This document shows positions 20,901 to 32,172 of a stretch of DNA of 61,416 bases, one piece after another. The DNA is from Hydnum rufescens UP504 (lineage: Eukaryota; Basidiomycota; Agaricomycetes; Cantharellales; Hydnaceae). Below the pieces are notes generated by a model, which did not search any database, was not told the origin of the DNA, and saw only the letters and a list, made by a program, of their open reading frames with translations. The position numbers and the translations under genes were made by a program. Location of the stretch: assembly GCA_014904985.1 (NCBI GenBank), contig MU129041.1, positions 116,579 through 177,994 on the forward strand, written 5' to 3'. The first letter of the stretch is position 1, and each line of letters starts with the position of its first letter.

Positions 20901-22804
20901 CAGCTGCTGCCTTCAATCGAAAACACGCAGCACGAATGAGATCTGGGGAATATCACCCAGGAGAATGGGTTATTGTTTATAATGAGGCCCTAGATACTCA
21001 GCATGGTCAAAAAGGAATGGCTAAATGGTATGGACCATTTATAATTGTTCAACGAAGGCCGTCTGGCGCGTATATCGTACAACAACCCGATGGTGTCGTC
21101 TTGCGCAAGCCAATAGCCTGGAAAAGATTAAAGCTTTACCATTTTTGAGAGAACACAGAACCTATCATTACGAAACCTGTATGGAATTATTATGAGGAAG
21201 ATCTTGTGATATCCTCCGCAGCCAGACCGGGTGACCGATGCAGGCTTAGGCCTTGGGAGATAATGGATCCAGATGAACAAATCGAGTTCTGGAAGTCGAA
21301 ATACGAGGCAGCCAAACGTTGCACCTTAGGTTATGAACCTATAAAGGAAGATGATGATGATCTAGACCCGTTTATCGAAGAAGAACACGAGTTATGGGAT
21401 TACAGCCACAGAAAGCTAAACAAGGAAAACGATCAGACCCGATTCCTAAATGGGATTAACTTCGTACCTGAGCTGTTTAACTGGTTGCCTTGGGGCATGA
21501 CATCAAAGCGTCTTTGTGCGAATCTTCGGTTAGGAACTCCATTGATGCATACAGAGGTATTGAGTTCTGTGAAATCGGAGCATTCCTATATCAAAGAACA
21601 AGAAGAAATGTGCTGACTATTCAGGAATAATGGGTTAACTGAGATCATAATGACAATTAGTGACTTAAGAAACCCCAAATTCCTTACCTTCGACTGCAAT
21701 ATGGCAGAACGCATTCCGCCCTGCTGTTTCAACTCATACAGACCTAGTGAGAAGAAAGGGTCTTCACATCGTCTTTCAGAATGTACATCGGAGAAAGGCT
21801 CTGGTTTCGATAACTGGCGTTCCCGTCTGCCTCCAAGTAGGGGCATGGAAAAGTGCTCAAGTAGGAACGCAGATAGACATTCATCTAGTAAGAAGCCGGT
21901 TTCGAGATCTGATATGCCTGAACCCGTTGGAAGGCCAGAATCTTCTGTTCCGACTGTGGATCATACCAAGCTTCTTGAAGCCTTGAAAGACTTGAGCAAA
22001 ACCGGCAATATTAACCTTGGGTTGCCAAGTCTTCCTGAAGAAAGGCCTGAGAAGAGACCAGAAATAAGACCTGAGGCATCGACTGAGGACAGAACTACCT
22101 CAGTTCAAATCATTAAATGCAACCCGTTTATTAGCGTATCTGACCAAGTCTTGAAAAACGTCGGAATTGTAGGATCTCAATTGGCATTCTACAAGAAGGA
22201 ATGTCATGATCTCCAGGAGACATCCAAAGATGCATTGGAGATCCTGAATCGAGAACTTCTGCATGTGCATGAGGCAGCAGATGTTCTTACCAAATGAACA
22301 GAAGACCTAATCAAAGACTTCAAAAGAACAACATCCGCGTTGTACAAATGATTTGACTCTATTAGCATTCAGCAAATGCACGCAGTCAAGATGACTCATG
22401 CATTAAAAGATGTCCTATCAAGGATTCATACCGATTCCTTTTCAATGGAAGATTATTACCTCGCGATCAACGAGTTATTTCGCGGGGCACTCACTTCGAT
22501 GTCCGTTAAAGTCGACAATGAGGACCCGAGGTTCCTGGCTTTGAAGGCTGAGATCCAGAGTGTTTTTCACCAATGGAACTCAATAATTCCAACCACGCCG
22601 AGTCACGCCATTTGGATGGCCGAGATAGCAAACATCATCGGCCAGAAGAAGAAAGAACTGTGGAAGGAGCCAGATTTGGCGAACAGACCTACGCCACTTG
22701 TGTTTAAACAACCGGAGGTCTTAGTCGAAGAACCGTCTTCCCAGTCGAACGAACAAGAACGAAGTGAACCTGTTGTCATCGGCAATGCCCCATCAGAGCT
22801 TTAA
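14999..22804 (+). pseudogene. Single-frame gag-pol polyprotein with 14 in-frame TGA codons
   Basis: From an ATG in good context (A at -3), 85 nt past the 5' LTR, one frame runs 2,601 codons to TAA at 22802. It has no TAA, TAG or frameshift, only TGA, at 15560, 15572, 16223, 17744, 18809, 18866, 19175, 19727, 20846, 20891, 21146, 21614, 22295 and 22349. Domains: capsid (14999-15562); zinc knuckle CFMCTEDGHSLRDC (15914-15955); protease with LIDNGSE at 17156, where DSG/DTG is usual; reverse transcriptase with CDLKSGYD and FVDD (18686-18697); RNase H (19178-19700) with VDSS, LELYG and VLDAS; integrase with an H-H/CHEC finger, TIDNGSEF and NPQANGKSE; and a GPY/F-like WYGPFII (about 21030). The remaining 550 codons (21149-22804) are charged, probably partly coiled, and unrecognised. 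TGA fits decayed CGA arginine codons. Confidence 0.9.
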
Positions 22805-22885
22805 TCACATGATGGCGTATTGTACAATGAAAATATATTTTTGGATGCCTGTCACGAGGGACCATGACTTAGCTGAGGCCTAATA

Positions 22886-24264
22886 TGTTGGAGGGATAAA
22901 TCCCTACACCATAGAATCCTCATCCTCAGCCCATTTTCCCTACGAACAAATCAATTATATGTCACCACGCTCATTTAATTATATTGCCATTCGTTTATTC
23001 ATGAAATCAATTGGATTCCTACCCTTTCCAACCCATAATATCACCTCATTCCTTTACCATGTCCACCAGTCAATTTATTGACTATCTGTCAGACTTCAAC
23101 AGTCCTCATCAAAAAGGGGCAGTTTATGCCCTACTTCAAGTCCATTTTCTTTGGACAAGGCAATTCAACTTGCCATCTTTCTTCAAGACTGGGTGACTTG
23201 CCTGCTCTTCCAAGTCATCCTACTGCTTTAAGGGCGACAGATTGTGATTATGTAATGACGCGGACCAGGCCTAGTTCCAATTCTGGACTCGCGGATTCAT
23301 CACATGATCCAGATAGGGGCTGCACTACTCTGAAGGAGTATTTTTCGAATTTCTCCGTCAGTTTTGATCGGATCGACCCGAAACGAACGCTCCCAGAAAG
23401 ATACGAATCGTACCTATCGAACGGTACCAAACACGAAACGAACGGATCAAAAATGCGGTCCCTGTACAATATCTTGCCATGATTCATACTCTGAAGGAGT
23501 ATTTTTCAGATTTCTCTGTCAGTTTTGATCAGATCGACTCGAAACGACCATGCCCTGAAATCTGTTGAAATGCGCATCGAACGTTACCAAGGGCAAAACG
23601 AGCGGACACGAACTCCATTTTTCACAAGACAACTCCCTCCCCATGACTCCCCCTTTGCTCCACCATTCAAAATAGCAAGTTACTTCCGGCCCTCTTATGT
23701 CCAATGGAGAAGACCCTCAGGGCGACCTATTCCACCTTTCCTTAAGGGAACTTGTCCAGGTTTGAAGGAGGAATAGCATGTAATGTGTCAATCTCCCCTT
23801 TTATCTTGAAATTGGAATATCTCCATCAGTTTTGAAGATTTTAACTTGATTTCTTTTTCTCTGTGTGTCCCTTAAGTCCGACGTTTTTACTTTCTATTGA
23901 GTAGAAGTCTGGATTGTATATTAGGTGCAGCTAGCACACAAATTCAGTAGTCCTCCCCCTCCCTCCAGTTTGAAGCTCCTTGAACAGCTGCTGGTCCCTG
24001 GGTGATTTCTCACTACAAAAAGCAAATTCTAACTACACTTTGACTAAGGTCTCAAGAAGAGATTCTTAGGGTGTGGTAATTTGACTGAAAGACACATTCT
24101 CACTAAATTGCTTGGGCTTTGTTGGCTCACTGCAATTTCCCCTGTTCAAAAGACCTTCCCCCACTCAGACCTGAACATCTGGATTAGATCTGTGATCCCC
24201 TCATTCATCCCCGGCTCAACATCGTGGACAGTAGTTGGATTGGTTAATAACCATCCTGCTTACA
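22886..24264 (+). repeat. 3' LTR (1,379 bp)
   Basis: It is collinear with the 5' LTR over its whole length with roughly 30 substitutions and one-base indels, mainly C/T and G/A. No clear polypurine tract stands directly before it (22856-22885). CCGG follows at 24265-24268. Confidence 0.93.
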
Positions 24265-24268
24265 CCGG

Positions 24269-25431
24269 CTGCTGCCAATCCAGCTGTTGCCAATCCAGCT
24301 GTTGCCAATCCAGCTGCTGCCAATCCAGCTGCTGCTGATCCAGCTGCTGCCGATCCAGCTGCTGCCGATTCAGCTGCCACTGATCCAGCCACCACCAAAC
24401 CAATTGCCACCGACTTAGCTGTTGTCAATCCAGTTGGCGTTGATCCAGCTGTCATTGATCCAGCTGTCATTGATCCAGCTGTCATTGATCAAGCTGTCGT
24501 TGATCAAGCTGTCATTGATCCAGTTGTCCCTCTGGCCACCTGGTTTCACATTGAATTATCAGGTGTGACTGAAGATGTGGACATTCTGCAGCTGTTCGAG
24601 CTGTTCCAGGCAACTGGCCTGATAGGAGTTTGGGTGCGGAAGAACAAGATGGCAAAAGGTGCTGCTTGTAACAAGAAGAAGGTTCTTCTTTCTTTCAAAT
24701 CTGAGCAGAGATGTGATGCTGTGCTCAGCCTTCTTTGCAACTCACCTGAGCACAGGCCGTGGCCCTTCAACGAAGCGAACACAGTCCATGTAGACCGCCA
24801 GGAAGTGCTGGATTCATTTCATTATGTGCTGTGTCCAGAGTACGTGCAGATGTGCTACTTGCACCAGCAATCCCCTGTGGACCTCGCAGGAAATGATGGA
24901 GAATGCACCTCCATACAGGGACCTTGGAGATTTGCGGCAGTTCCATCCGTTCCCCCTGCCGGTTGCAGCGACCAGCATAAAAATGTTCCTTCATACTCTC
25001 TGCTGGAATTGAATCAGTACCCTCCTATTGCTGTAGAGGGCTTTACTCTTGGTGCACCACAAATCATGGATTGAATCGAATTCACCACAGCATGGCTAGT
25101 GTGCACCCTTGATGAGGAATACACCGCTACGTGACGTCGGTTGGCGCAATTTGTGCATGCTCATGCTATTGTGACGATCGGAGCACTACACCATTCTGGG
25201 TGCCACTCTACCGCACAAATGGTCCATACGATGATCTGGTTCGTGTGATTGGCCAAAGCGCAATGCTCGATCCCGACGTGCAGTATTCCCGCCCTTCCCT
25301 GCCCCCGCCATATGGAATCGTTTGGGTACCTTGAGTCTGGACTATGGTACATCGATTGGGACCGTTCTTCCCCCGCCCCATTTCTTTTTTTGAGGACGGA
25401 CGAGGCTATATTCAGTGGGGCGAGATGATAG
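24269..25431 (+). pseudogene. Uncharacterised gene (family B), 3' part
   Basis: The Pro-Ala-Ala-Asn / Pro-Ala-Val-Ile-Asp repeat interrupted at 13533 continues here. It is followed by about 190 residues starting TWFHIELSGVTEDV that have a beta-alpha rhythm (GLIGVWVRKNK, KKKVLLSFKSEQR) and might be an RRM-like fold; this is only suggestive. The frame meets TGA at 25072, 25132 and 25246 before a TGA-TAG pair at 25426-25431. The true end could be the first TGA or further on if the TGAs are decayed CGA. With the 5' part and a stop at 25072 the coding length would be about 1,122 residues. Confidence 0.6.
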
Positions 25432-26082
25432 CTTTGCCTCTTTACCTCTTTGCCTCTCCGCCTCCCCACCTCTTTATCCTCTTTTTTTTTTAAATTTTCC
25501 TCTTCATATATGTGTATGTACAGATGTTCGACTAATAGAATTGTAATTGCATACCTTATAAGTTACTGTCGTAAGTGGGCCGGCAAGTTCCAGAAGGTTT
25601 CTCAGCGAACCACCACCTCGCGACCTTGTCTCACTTGGTCTTGAGAGGCACCTGATTTTTCTTGTGCCCCTCGGATAGAGTGATAAGGCTTGGCTTCACT
25701 TTTTCAACAATCCTCACAACTCAACGAGTTACTGCTTGCACCACCCGCTCACACTGCATCTTGGGAGGTTCCTGGTTTCCTTGGACCTCTCGGATTGTGC
25801 GATTGGGAGCAAAGGTCATTCAGGAAGCATCAACTGCCTTCGTTTTCTTCTCGTGTCTCAACCCTCACTTCTGCATATCGACACTTTCACCCTATATACA
25901 CCTCCCGTTCTTTCCTCATCCCTACGCCTCTCGATTCCCTCATCATCACCATCTTCGTACTTCATCATACACTCATCATCGATTCGACCCTTCGTGGAGG
26001 CCGTTCAACTGCGATATTTCTACTTGGAACGTTTCTGAAATACTTAGACGTTGCAGTTGGAAAAATAGCACCCTTGGATCCA
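25432..26082. other. Intergenic region upstream of family A gene
   Basis: A poly-T tract lies at 25482-25491. Pyrimidine-rich sequence with CpG content kept (unlike DNA to the right of 29.3 kb) leads to the start codon at 26083. It is presumably the promoter; no defined box can be named. Confidence 0.35.
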
Positions 26083-29000
26083 ATGGCGAATAAATCTGTC
26101 CCGGCCTCATCGAAGGCAAACCTAAAGACATATCAAGGACGTCTTGTCAGACGGAACTCTACCAACGGGGCCTCAGATGAGGAAGCTCCGAAAACGAAGG
26201 TGTCGAAGCTGCCAACCCGTGCTACCAAACGCAAGGTTATTGACAGCTCATCTGAGGAGCCAACGTCCTCAGATGCAGATAGAGCTCTGAAGACTGTAAG
26301 TGCTTTCAGACTTTTGGTCTTCTACAGTCCAGTTCTCATGCTCTGCATTAGAGAACTCATAAAGAAGTGGAGCCACCACCTCGTCGTACTATCAAACACT
26401 TTGCTGTCATGGGCGCATCTCGGAATGAGACATATGAGGCACTGAACGTGGTACGTCTTTTCTATTCTACGCCTACAACCTCGGACTTATACTGTCCATC
26501 GCAGATTGAGAATGCTCCCAAAAAACCGAAGTTGCTAAGACGCCCCGCCGCCGAACGCTTGGCTATTTCGAAGTCTTCCGATGGGCACACCAGCTCAAAT
26601 GACAAGGAGTTGCCCAAGGTACGGATTTTTCAGGTTCTAATTTATCATCTTTGTCTCATGAGTTACCTATAGTCTGGCAAGTCTGGACCTCCGGGTGGCA
26701 AGCAAGCGAAATCGAACTATCGCATCGTTGGTCCGAAATCCTCTGCTATACACAGCCTTCGTCCCTATGTCAGGATCCCACCCAGGCGGATTGAGCCCCC
26801 TAAAGCCCTCTCGCCCCAACATCATCTTTCGTCTCCCCGTTATCTTTCACCTCCCGATATTGCCGGACCAGAACTCATCAATCTTGAGATCCGCCCTCAT
26901 TCGCCAGTATCGGACACACCCAGCACTCTGCTAGAAGAGGCTCGAAGGATCTCTGATCCTCGCAAGATCCTTGATGACGCCCAAGAGTTAGCGCACCGCC
27001 TACACCCTAGTATTCGTGTGGCACGTCCTGGTGACTTCCTTAATGTCTGGGATGCCGACGCCCTCGATAATATTTTACTGGCCTTACCCGATGAAGGGGC
27101 AGATCCCCTGGATGATTATGAATACGTTGACCGTACTCTGAACCGTGTCTTCCAAGCGGTGTCCGTATCCCGCCTTGTGGAGGAGATGAGACGAGGTCCT
27201 TGTGGTGCTCTTGGCATCATCAAAGGGCTGGCATTCTTCGCCGACAAGCGGGGTCTCAACTTAGAGCAGTTCGAGATCAAGATCTTGAAGCTGCTGAAGG
27301 CGCTTCGCAGATGCCCGCTCGTTCCATCTGGGCCATCTCCAACGCATACCTTGGACTTGGCACGGCCAGCAGCTCCAACAGCATTGGTGCCCAAGGTTCC
27401 AAGGGTTGGAATGATTTCTGCCAGCCAAATGCAGCGCCGCGGCGAAACGAGCATCAACGGCCCTCAGTCTGACTCTGACGATGGCGGCAGCAGCGACATT
27501 GATGACGATGCGGATTGTAATTGGGAGGACGATGAGACCGATGCAAACTGTGCAGATGCACCTAAACCGCCGCGAGAGCCGTATAATGGGGGTCCAATTC
27601 CTAACGACCTTCGTGACTCTGTGGCAACACTTTGCAAGGCCTTTAATGATGCTCTGCAGGCGTTGGCAGACAAGTCCAATCGTCCACTTCACCAACTCCA
27701 ACGTTTGGCAAATCTCAGCACGGTTATACCCCTTAGGCGATCACCCAATCCGTTCAATGGGTATGCTAGGAAACGAAAAATGGACGGACTTCCTAAACGT
27801 AAGACCTCAAAGTTTTTGGTGTATAACTAATGTACTAATTCACTACTCTCCATTGGTCTCGTAGTCTCCCAAGCCGAGCTCACGGATGCGTATATCAAAG
27901 AAAAGGAATCATTCAATGGCGACTCTCAGGCCCTCGAAAATTGGCTTGATGAACTCCGTACTGTCGCTCAATCCTCAAGGGTGGAGAATGATGTCAAACT
28001 CACGAGCGGCACTAAGGTGGCCAAGTTCATGAGTCGGCAAAAGAAGTACTTCAAGGGCGAGATGGGACACATGTCTAAGTTCGATATTCACACCATCATG
28101 ATTATGGTGTGTGGACGTCCCAATGCACATGCAGCACATGCCCAGAATGCCATCATCTGCAGCTCCCCCGAGATTGAGAGCTTGATCGAGGGCGGCTTCA
28201 ATCTTCAAAAATCACTCGATGAGCTTTTCGTGAAGGTGTTGCATCGGAGGCTCGATCGAAGCAGTCTTGCAAAGTGGCATCAAGAGGCAGAGAAAAAAGA
28301 GCGCGATAACGAACTCAAGCGACGTGACTCAGCATACTCCGCGGCTTCGAAATACATCAAGAACTTGTTCACTTCCAACAGCTACACCTGGTTTCCATCC
28401 ATCGTACCTTGGGTACGGTTTCTCAGCCTCCTTGTTCAATACCGTATCCGAATCATTGGATGGCCTCTTGAAACTGAATGCCCTGCCCCACATCCGCGAC
28501 GTACGAACAAGCAATGGGATGCATCCCAGTGGAGGTTTCTTGTGACTCAGTTCCACAAGGGAAACGATTGCCCGATCAAGGTGGAGGCATGGGGTGCGCA
28601 TGAGAAAGATGGCGATGACGACGTTGTGTTGATCATTGATCGGAACAATGATACCGTCTACTGTGTGCGAGACGCGGGTAGTGCAGTCGACTCTATGGGA
28701 GAATCCAGAGCAGCAACAGAGCAGCCCGGTGTATTGCCTGTGCCGCGTGGCAGGTCTAAGCGTCGCAATGTATCTTCAAAGCCCTCGAAGGGAAAGGGAA
28801 AGGCTCGTGCTATATCGGTACCTACAAATGATGAGTCTAGTGACTCTGAGGCCAATGCAGAAGCCATGCCCATCCTTCGCCCTGGAAACTTCAACTCCAA
28901 TCCTGCAAGTACAAGTGGATGTGCCACGTCTTCGTCATATCCCGATTTTCGCACTGCACCTAATACCAATATTGGTGCTGGACCCTTGAGTTCATCCGCC

Positions 29001-29306
29001 GTTGTCCACCCGAATACAGGAAGTACGAGTTGGCATGCTGCCCCTCTACACTCCAATTTTGCTGCAGGATCGAATGGCAATATTCATGCTTCAAGTTCCT
29101 CGGCCTTCAACCCTCATGATTTCTTTGTATCTGATTCAGACGTCGCAGCAATGGGTTCACATTTGGACAATGGCACTCTGCAGTCCAACATTGGAATGTT
29201 CCCCTCTGGCATCAACAATTTTGATACTTCGGCTATGGGCCTTGGGGACATGTATGACCCAAATGGATTCCAATCAGGAAGTGCCCGGGACTCATATCTT
29301 CAATAA
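26083..29306 (+). CDS. Intact uncharacterised five-exon gene (family A), 997 residues
   Basis: Exons 26083-26295, 26352-26450, 26505-26618, 26673-27798 and 27865-29306 sum to 2,994 nt (998 codons with TAA). All introns have GT...AG ends and 54-66 nt length, and all phases fit. Start: ATG in aatggcg context. The N-terminus is basic and Ser/Lys-rich. Residues of exon 4 include a region with ARPGDFLNVWDADALDNIL and RGPCGALGIIKGLAFFADKR, then an acidic Asp/Glu stretch. Exon 5 has an alpha-rich segment with AHAAHAQNAIICSSPEIESL, then WRFLVTQFHKGNDCPIKVEA and VLIIDRNNDTVYCVRDAG, ending in a Ser/Asn/Gly-rich tail. I cannot name the fold or function. The DNA is CpG-rich with intact CGA codons and no stops, unlike nearly everything around it, which suggests recent arrival or selection. 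A second, decayed member lies at 39460-42418 and a partial inverted copy at 30037-30878. Confidence 0.85.
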
Positions 29307-30036
29307 TTCTCTACAATAATTACTCCCATTCAACAATCCCTTCCTTTCGTCATTCCAAACCCTAGTACTTCCAATTTTATTAATCCACATATAATATAAC
29401 CTTGTAATTAGGTCCTACCCATGCAATCAATATTGATTGAAGGTACCTTTTTGGACTGGTCTTGAACAAGGCCTTGAATCTCTTGGTCTCATACATGGGC
29501 TGATACCCGAAGGCAAGTTCAGAGCAAGGGGCCCCATGGGGCCCCTTGTCTCATGCCATGAAATCACCCAGTGGGCCCCAGGGGCCCCCACCTAAAAACC
29601 CGCTCTTAGATTGAATAAAAGCAAGGCAAAAGGGCCTAACTAGATATACAATTATGGCTGACTGGTTTGTGCTCAGTACCGTTGCATGTGGATCTTTTAT
29701 ATCTTTCTAGGCATGGTTGTTCCAAGAGTATTGAATGTGAACTGACAGAGATATTCATTTTTTACTGGAAATCCTGGATTTTGATAGTAAAATTGGCCTG
29801 GAGAGTGCAGTTTTGGTCCGTTCAACTTGTGTTTGGTACTGTTAAAAGGTGTGAATCATAGCTTTCTAAGTGTTATATGGGCGTACCTCTCCAATCAAAA
29901 CTGACGAAGTTATAGAACGAATTTGGTTTCTGCATGTAGCCATAATTAATTTTGTAATTGGTCATGTGATCATCCAATGGCTGGAAGTGGTGTAATTTCG
30001 CATTTTCTGATACTGGATGTTTTTATCTTCCACAGC
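29307..30036. other. Gene-free region with a 24-bp palindrome and an LTR-module relic
   Basis: A perfect palindrome built on GGGGCCCCATGGGGCCCC lies at 29525-29548. On the minus strand, 29790-29920 resembles the repeated module of the Ty3 LTRs (gtcagttttgattgg ... agaaagct ... acagtaccaaacaca), so it is probably the remnant of another LTR. No gene was found. Confidence 0.5.
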
Positions 30037-30878
30037 ATTGGAGATGGCCCAGATGGAATGAGTAAGCATCTGTGAAGCACCTTCAGCAGCTTCAAGATCT
30101 TGATCTCAAACTGCTCTAAGTTGAGACCCTGCTTGTTGGTGAAGAATGCCAGCCCTTTGATGATGCCAAGAGCACCACAAGGACCTCATCTCATCTCCTC
30201 CACAAGGCAGGATACAGACACCACTTGGAAGACATGGTTCAGAGTATGGTCAACATACTCATAATCATCCAGGGGATCTTCCCCTTCATCAGGTAAGGCC
30301 AGTAAAATATTATCGAGGTCGTCGGCATCCCAGACATTAAGGAAGTCACCAGGACATGCCACATGAATACTAGGGTGTAGGCAGTGCACTAACTCTTGGG
30401 CATCATCAAGGATCTTGCAAGGATCAGAGATCCTTTGAGCCTCTTCTAGCAGAGTGCTGGGTGTGTCCGATACTGGAAAATGAGGGCAGATCTCAAGATT
30501 GATAAGTTCTGGTCTGGCAATATCAGGAGGTGAAAGATAACAGGGAGACAAAAGATGATGTTGGGGCAAGAGGGCAGAGGGCTTTAGGGGGCTCAATCTG
30601 CCTGGGTGGGATCCTGACATAGGGACAAAGGCTGTGTATGGCAGAGGATTTCAGACCAACAATGCAATAGTTCGATTTCACTTGCTTGCCACCCAGAGGT
30701 CCAGACTTGCCAGACTATAGGTAACTCATGAGACAAAGATAATAAATTAGAACCTGAAAAAATCCATACCTTGGGCAACTCCTCATCATTTGAGCTGGTG
30801 TGCCCATCAGAAGACTTCAAGATAGCCAAGCATTTGGTGGTGGGGCGTCTTAGCAACTTTGGTTTTTTGGGAGCATTG
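30037..30878 (-). pseudogene. Inverted, CpG-decayed partial copy of family A gene
   Basis: 842 bp match 26500-27343 of the intact gene in inverted orientation, including its third intron (GTATGG...CTATAG at 30768-30714 region), so the copy was made from DNA, not mRNA. Coding differences are nearly all CpG transitions: Arg to His, Arg to Cys, Ala to Val. Homology ends abruptly at 30037, and at 30878 it joins sequence of an LTR element. It lacks the start and the last two thirds of the gene. Confidence 0.9.
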
Positions 30879-31177
30879 TAACGAAGTGCCTCCCAGATTC
30901 AGGAGGGCACTCATTGTTGTACTTGGACAAAGTGAGTCAACAGGGGAGGGTGTAGGATATGGGAGAATAGGAAGAGAAAGGGCAATCACACTGCCCTCAG
31001 CACTAGCTTTGGACAGAGGAGCTGGACACAGAGCTAAGCACTGGCTTTGCTCTGAGCCCAGGGGAAAAGGTTGTGAGGGAAGGGAGGTCATGATGAAAGG
31101 TAGTAAAGTAGTGACTGGCCAAGTGGCACAGTCACTACCTAAGGAGAGGTGGGGTCAGTAAGAGGAAGGACTATCCT
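30879..31177 (-). mobile_element. Truncated second copy of the start of the non-autonomous LTR element's internal region
   Basis: This stretch matches 35490-35790 (first codons of the 511-residue ORF and its leader) and ends at the junction with the family A fragment at 30878. It directly follows the LTR at 31178-31421, so two elements share one LTR in tandem. Confidence 0.65.
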
Positions 31178-31421
31178 GCTTACTGCTTTCCCTGCTGGTA
31201 TCCAAAGGTGTAGGTCCCAAGCTAGAGAAAGGCTGGTAGTTAATGGCTACCAGGCAAGCCAACCAGATAGCTAGATAGAAGCAGAGACAGAGAGGCAGAG
31301 ATTCACAGTTTCTCACTAGGTGACGAAGATCCAGGCAAAGGTTAACTTAATTAATCTCAGCAACTGCCATATATACATGACTTTTGAGTCCTAACTTAAT
31401 TATGTAATACACTATATTACA
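31178..31421 (-). repeat. LTR (3' LTR of the element to its right)
   Basis: On the minus strand it starts TGTAATATAGTGTATTACAT, directly preceded by a purine-rich AACTGGGGGGCAC tract that looks like a polypurine tract. It matches 35800-36043. The inner end is set approximately where homology continues into the leader. Confidence 0.6.
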
Positions 31422-31919
31422 GTGCCCCCCAGTTTGGACTCCAAAAGTCTCAACTGAGCACCTGGACATAAGGAAGGTGGATAAAGCAGAGAGAATGTGG
31501 GGATGTCAGACAAAAGCAAAGAAAAGACAGGATTCAATGAGAGTTTATAATCCAGCAGTGGGCTTTGAATTTTAAAACAATGAATCTTAGCCTTTGAATG
31601 GGGGAAGATGAAAAGAGGCAAAAGAAAGTGGTGAGGAAGATGGAGAGAAAAGGGGAGGAGGAAGGCCAAGTGTTGTGGCCTTATCCAAATGTCTTCAAGC
31701 CTCTAAGATCCTTCTGCACCATGGCTGCTGCCCCCAGGCTTGATGGAATTGGATAGCATTGGGTAGGACACCAAAGACTGGGAGGGTGGGTGGGCAAAGT
31801 CTTTGGTGGGACTAAGGATTGCCATTAGCCCACTAGCTGTAAAGTCCCACAGCCTATATGTAGAGGAAGGCTGAACAAGCAGAGGCCAGGCCCTGGAAGA
31901 GCATCAGAGAAAGGCTAGG

Positions 31920-32130
31920 CCATAGGGGAGGACTAAGCTGCAGGGAAGGGTAAAGCCACAGGGAGGGGCAAGGCCACAGGGAAGGGCAAGGCCACAGGGA
32001 AGGGTGAAGCCACAGGGAGGAAGGCCATGGCAAGAGACAGGGCCATGGCAAGGGCAAGACTGTAGCAGGAGGCAAGGCCATAGTGAGAGGCCAGGCCATG
32101 GCAAGGGCAGGGCCACAAGGAGCAAGGCCA
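31920..32130. repeat. Minisatellite, about 22-bp unit (ccacagggaagggcaagg)
   Basis: About nine imperfect copies of a purine-rich 20-22 bp unit. The open frames over it are a by-product of the repeat. Confidence 0.75.
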
Positions 32131-32172
32131 GGGAGGAGGGCCAAGATGCCATACAGGCTGGACTGCATAAGG

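Larger units (their letters stand above)
13534..24264 (+). mobile_element. Complete Ty3/gypsy LTR retrotransposon, coding region inactivated by TGA codons
   Basis: The element is 10,731 bp with both LTRs present, TG...CA ends and a 4-bp CCGG duplication. The domain order is capsid, zinc knuckle, protease, reverse transcriptase, RNase H, integrase, GPY/F-like module, then a long unrecognised C-terminal extension. This order places it in Ty3/gypsy. It interrupts a host frame (family B). The LTRs differ at roughly 30 positions by eye, mostly transitions and often at CpG-derived sites, so age cannot be read from divergence in the usual way. Confidence 0.92.

Noticed and set aside
14999..22804. 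Alternative genetic code or programmed TGA readthrough to explain the in-frame TGAs
   Set aside because: The intact family A gene uses CGA for Arg and has no internal TGA; the KDZ copies show Arg to TGA substitution; LTR and duplicate comparisons show CpG decay generally. Not excluded for a single site, but unnecessary.
13659..23196. Small open frames repeated in both LTRs (13659-13844 and 23011-23196; 13726-14115 and 23078-23482)
   Set aside because: Identical positions in two copies of the same LTR; no codon constraint and no homology.
29525..29548. 24-bp GGGGCCCC palindrome as a regulatory site
   Set aside because: An isolated palindrome in decayed DNA with no partner gene or second copy to support a role.
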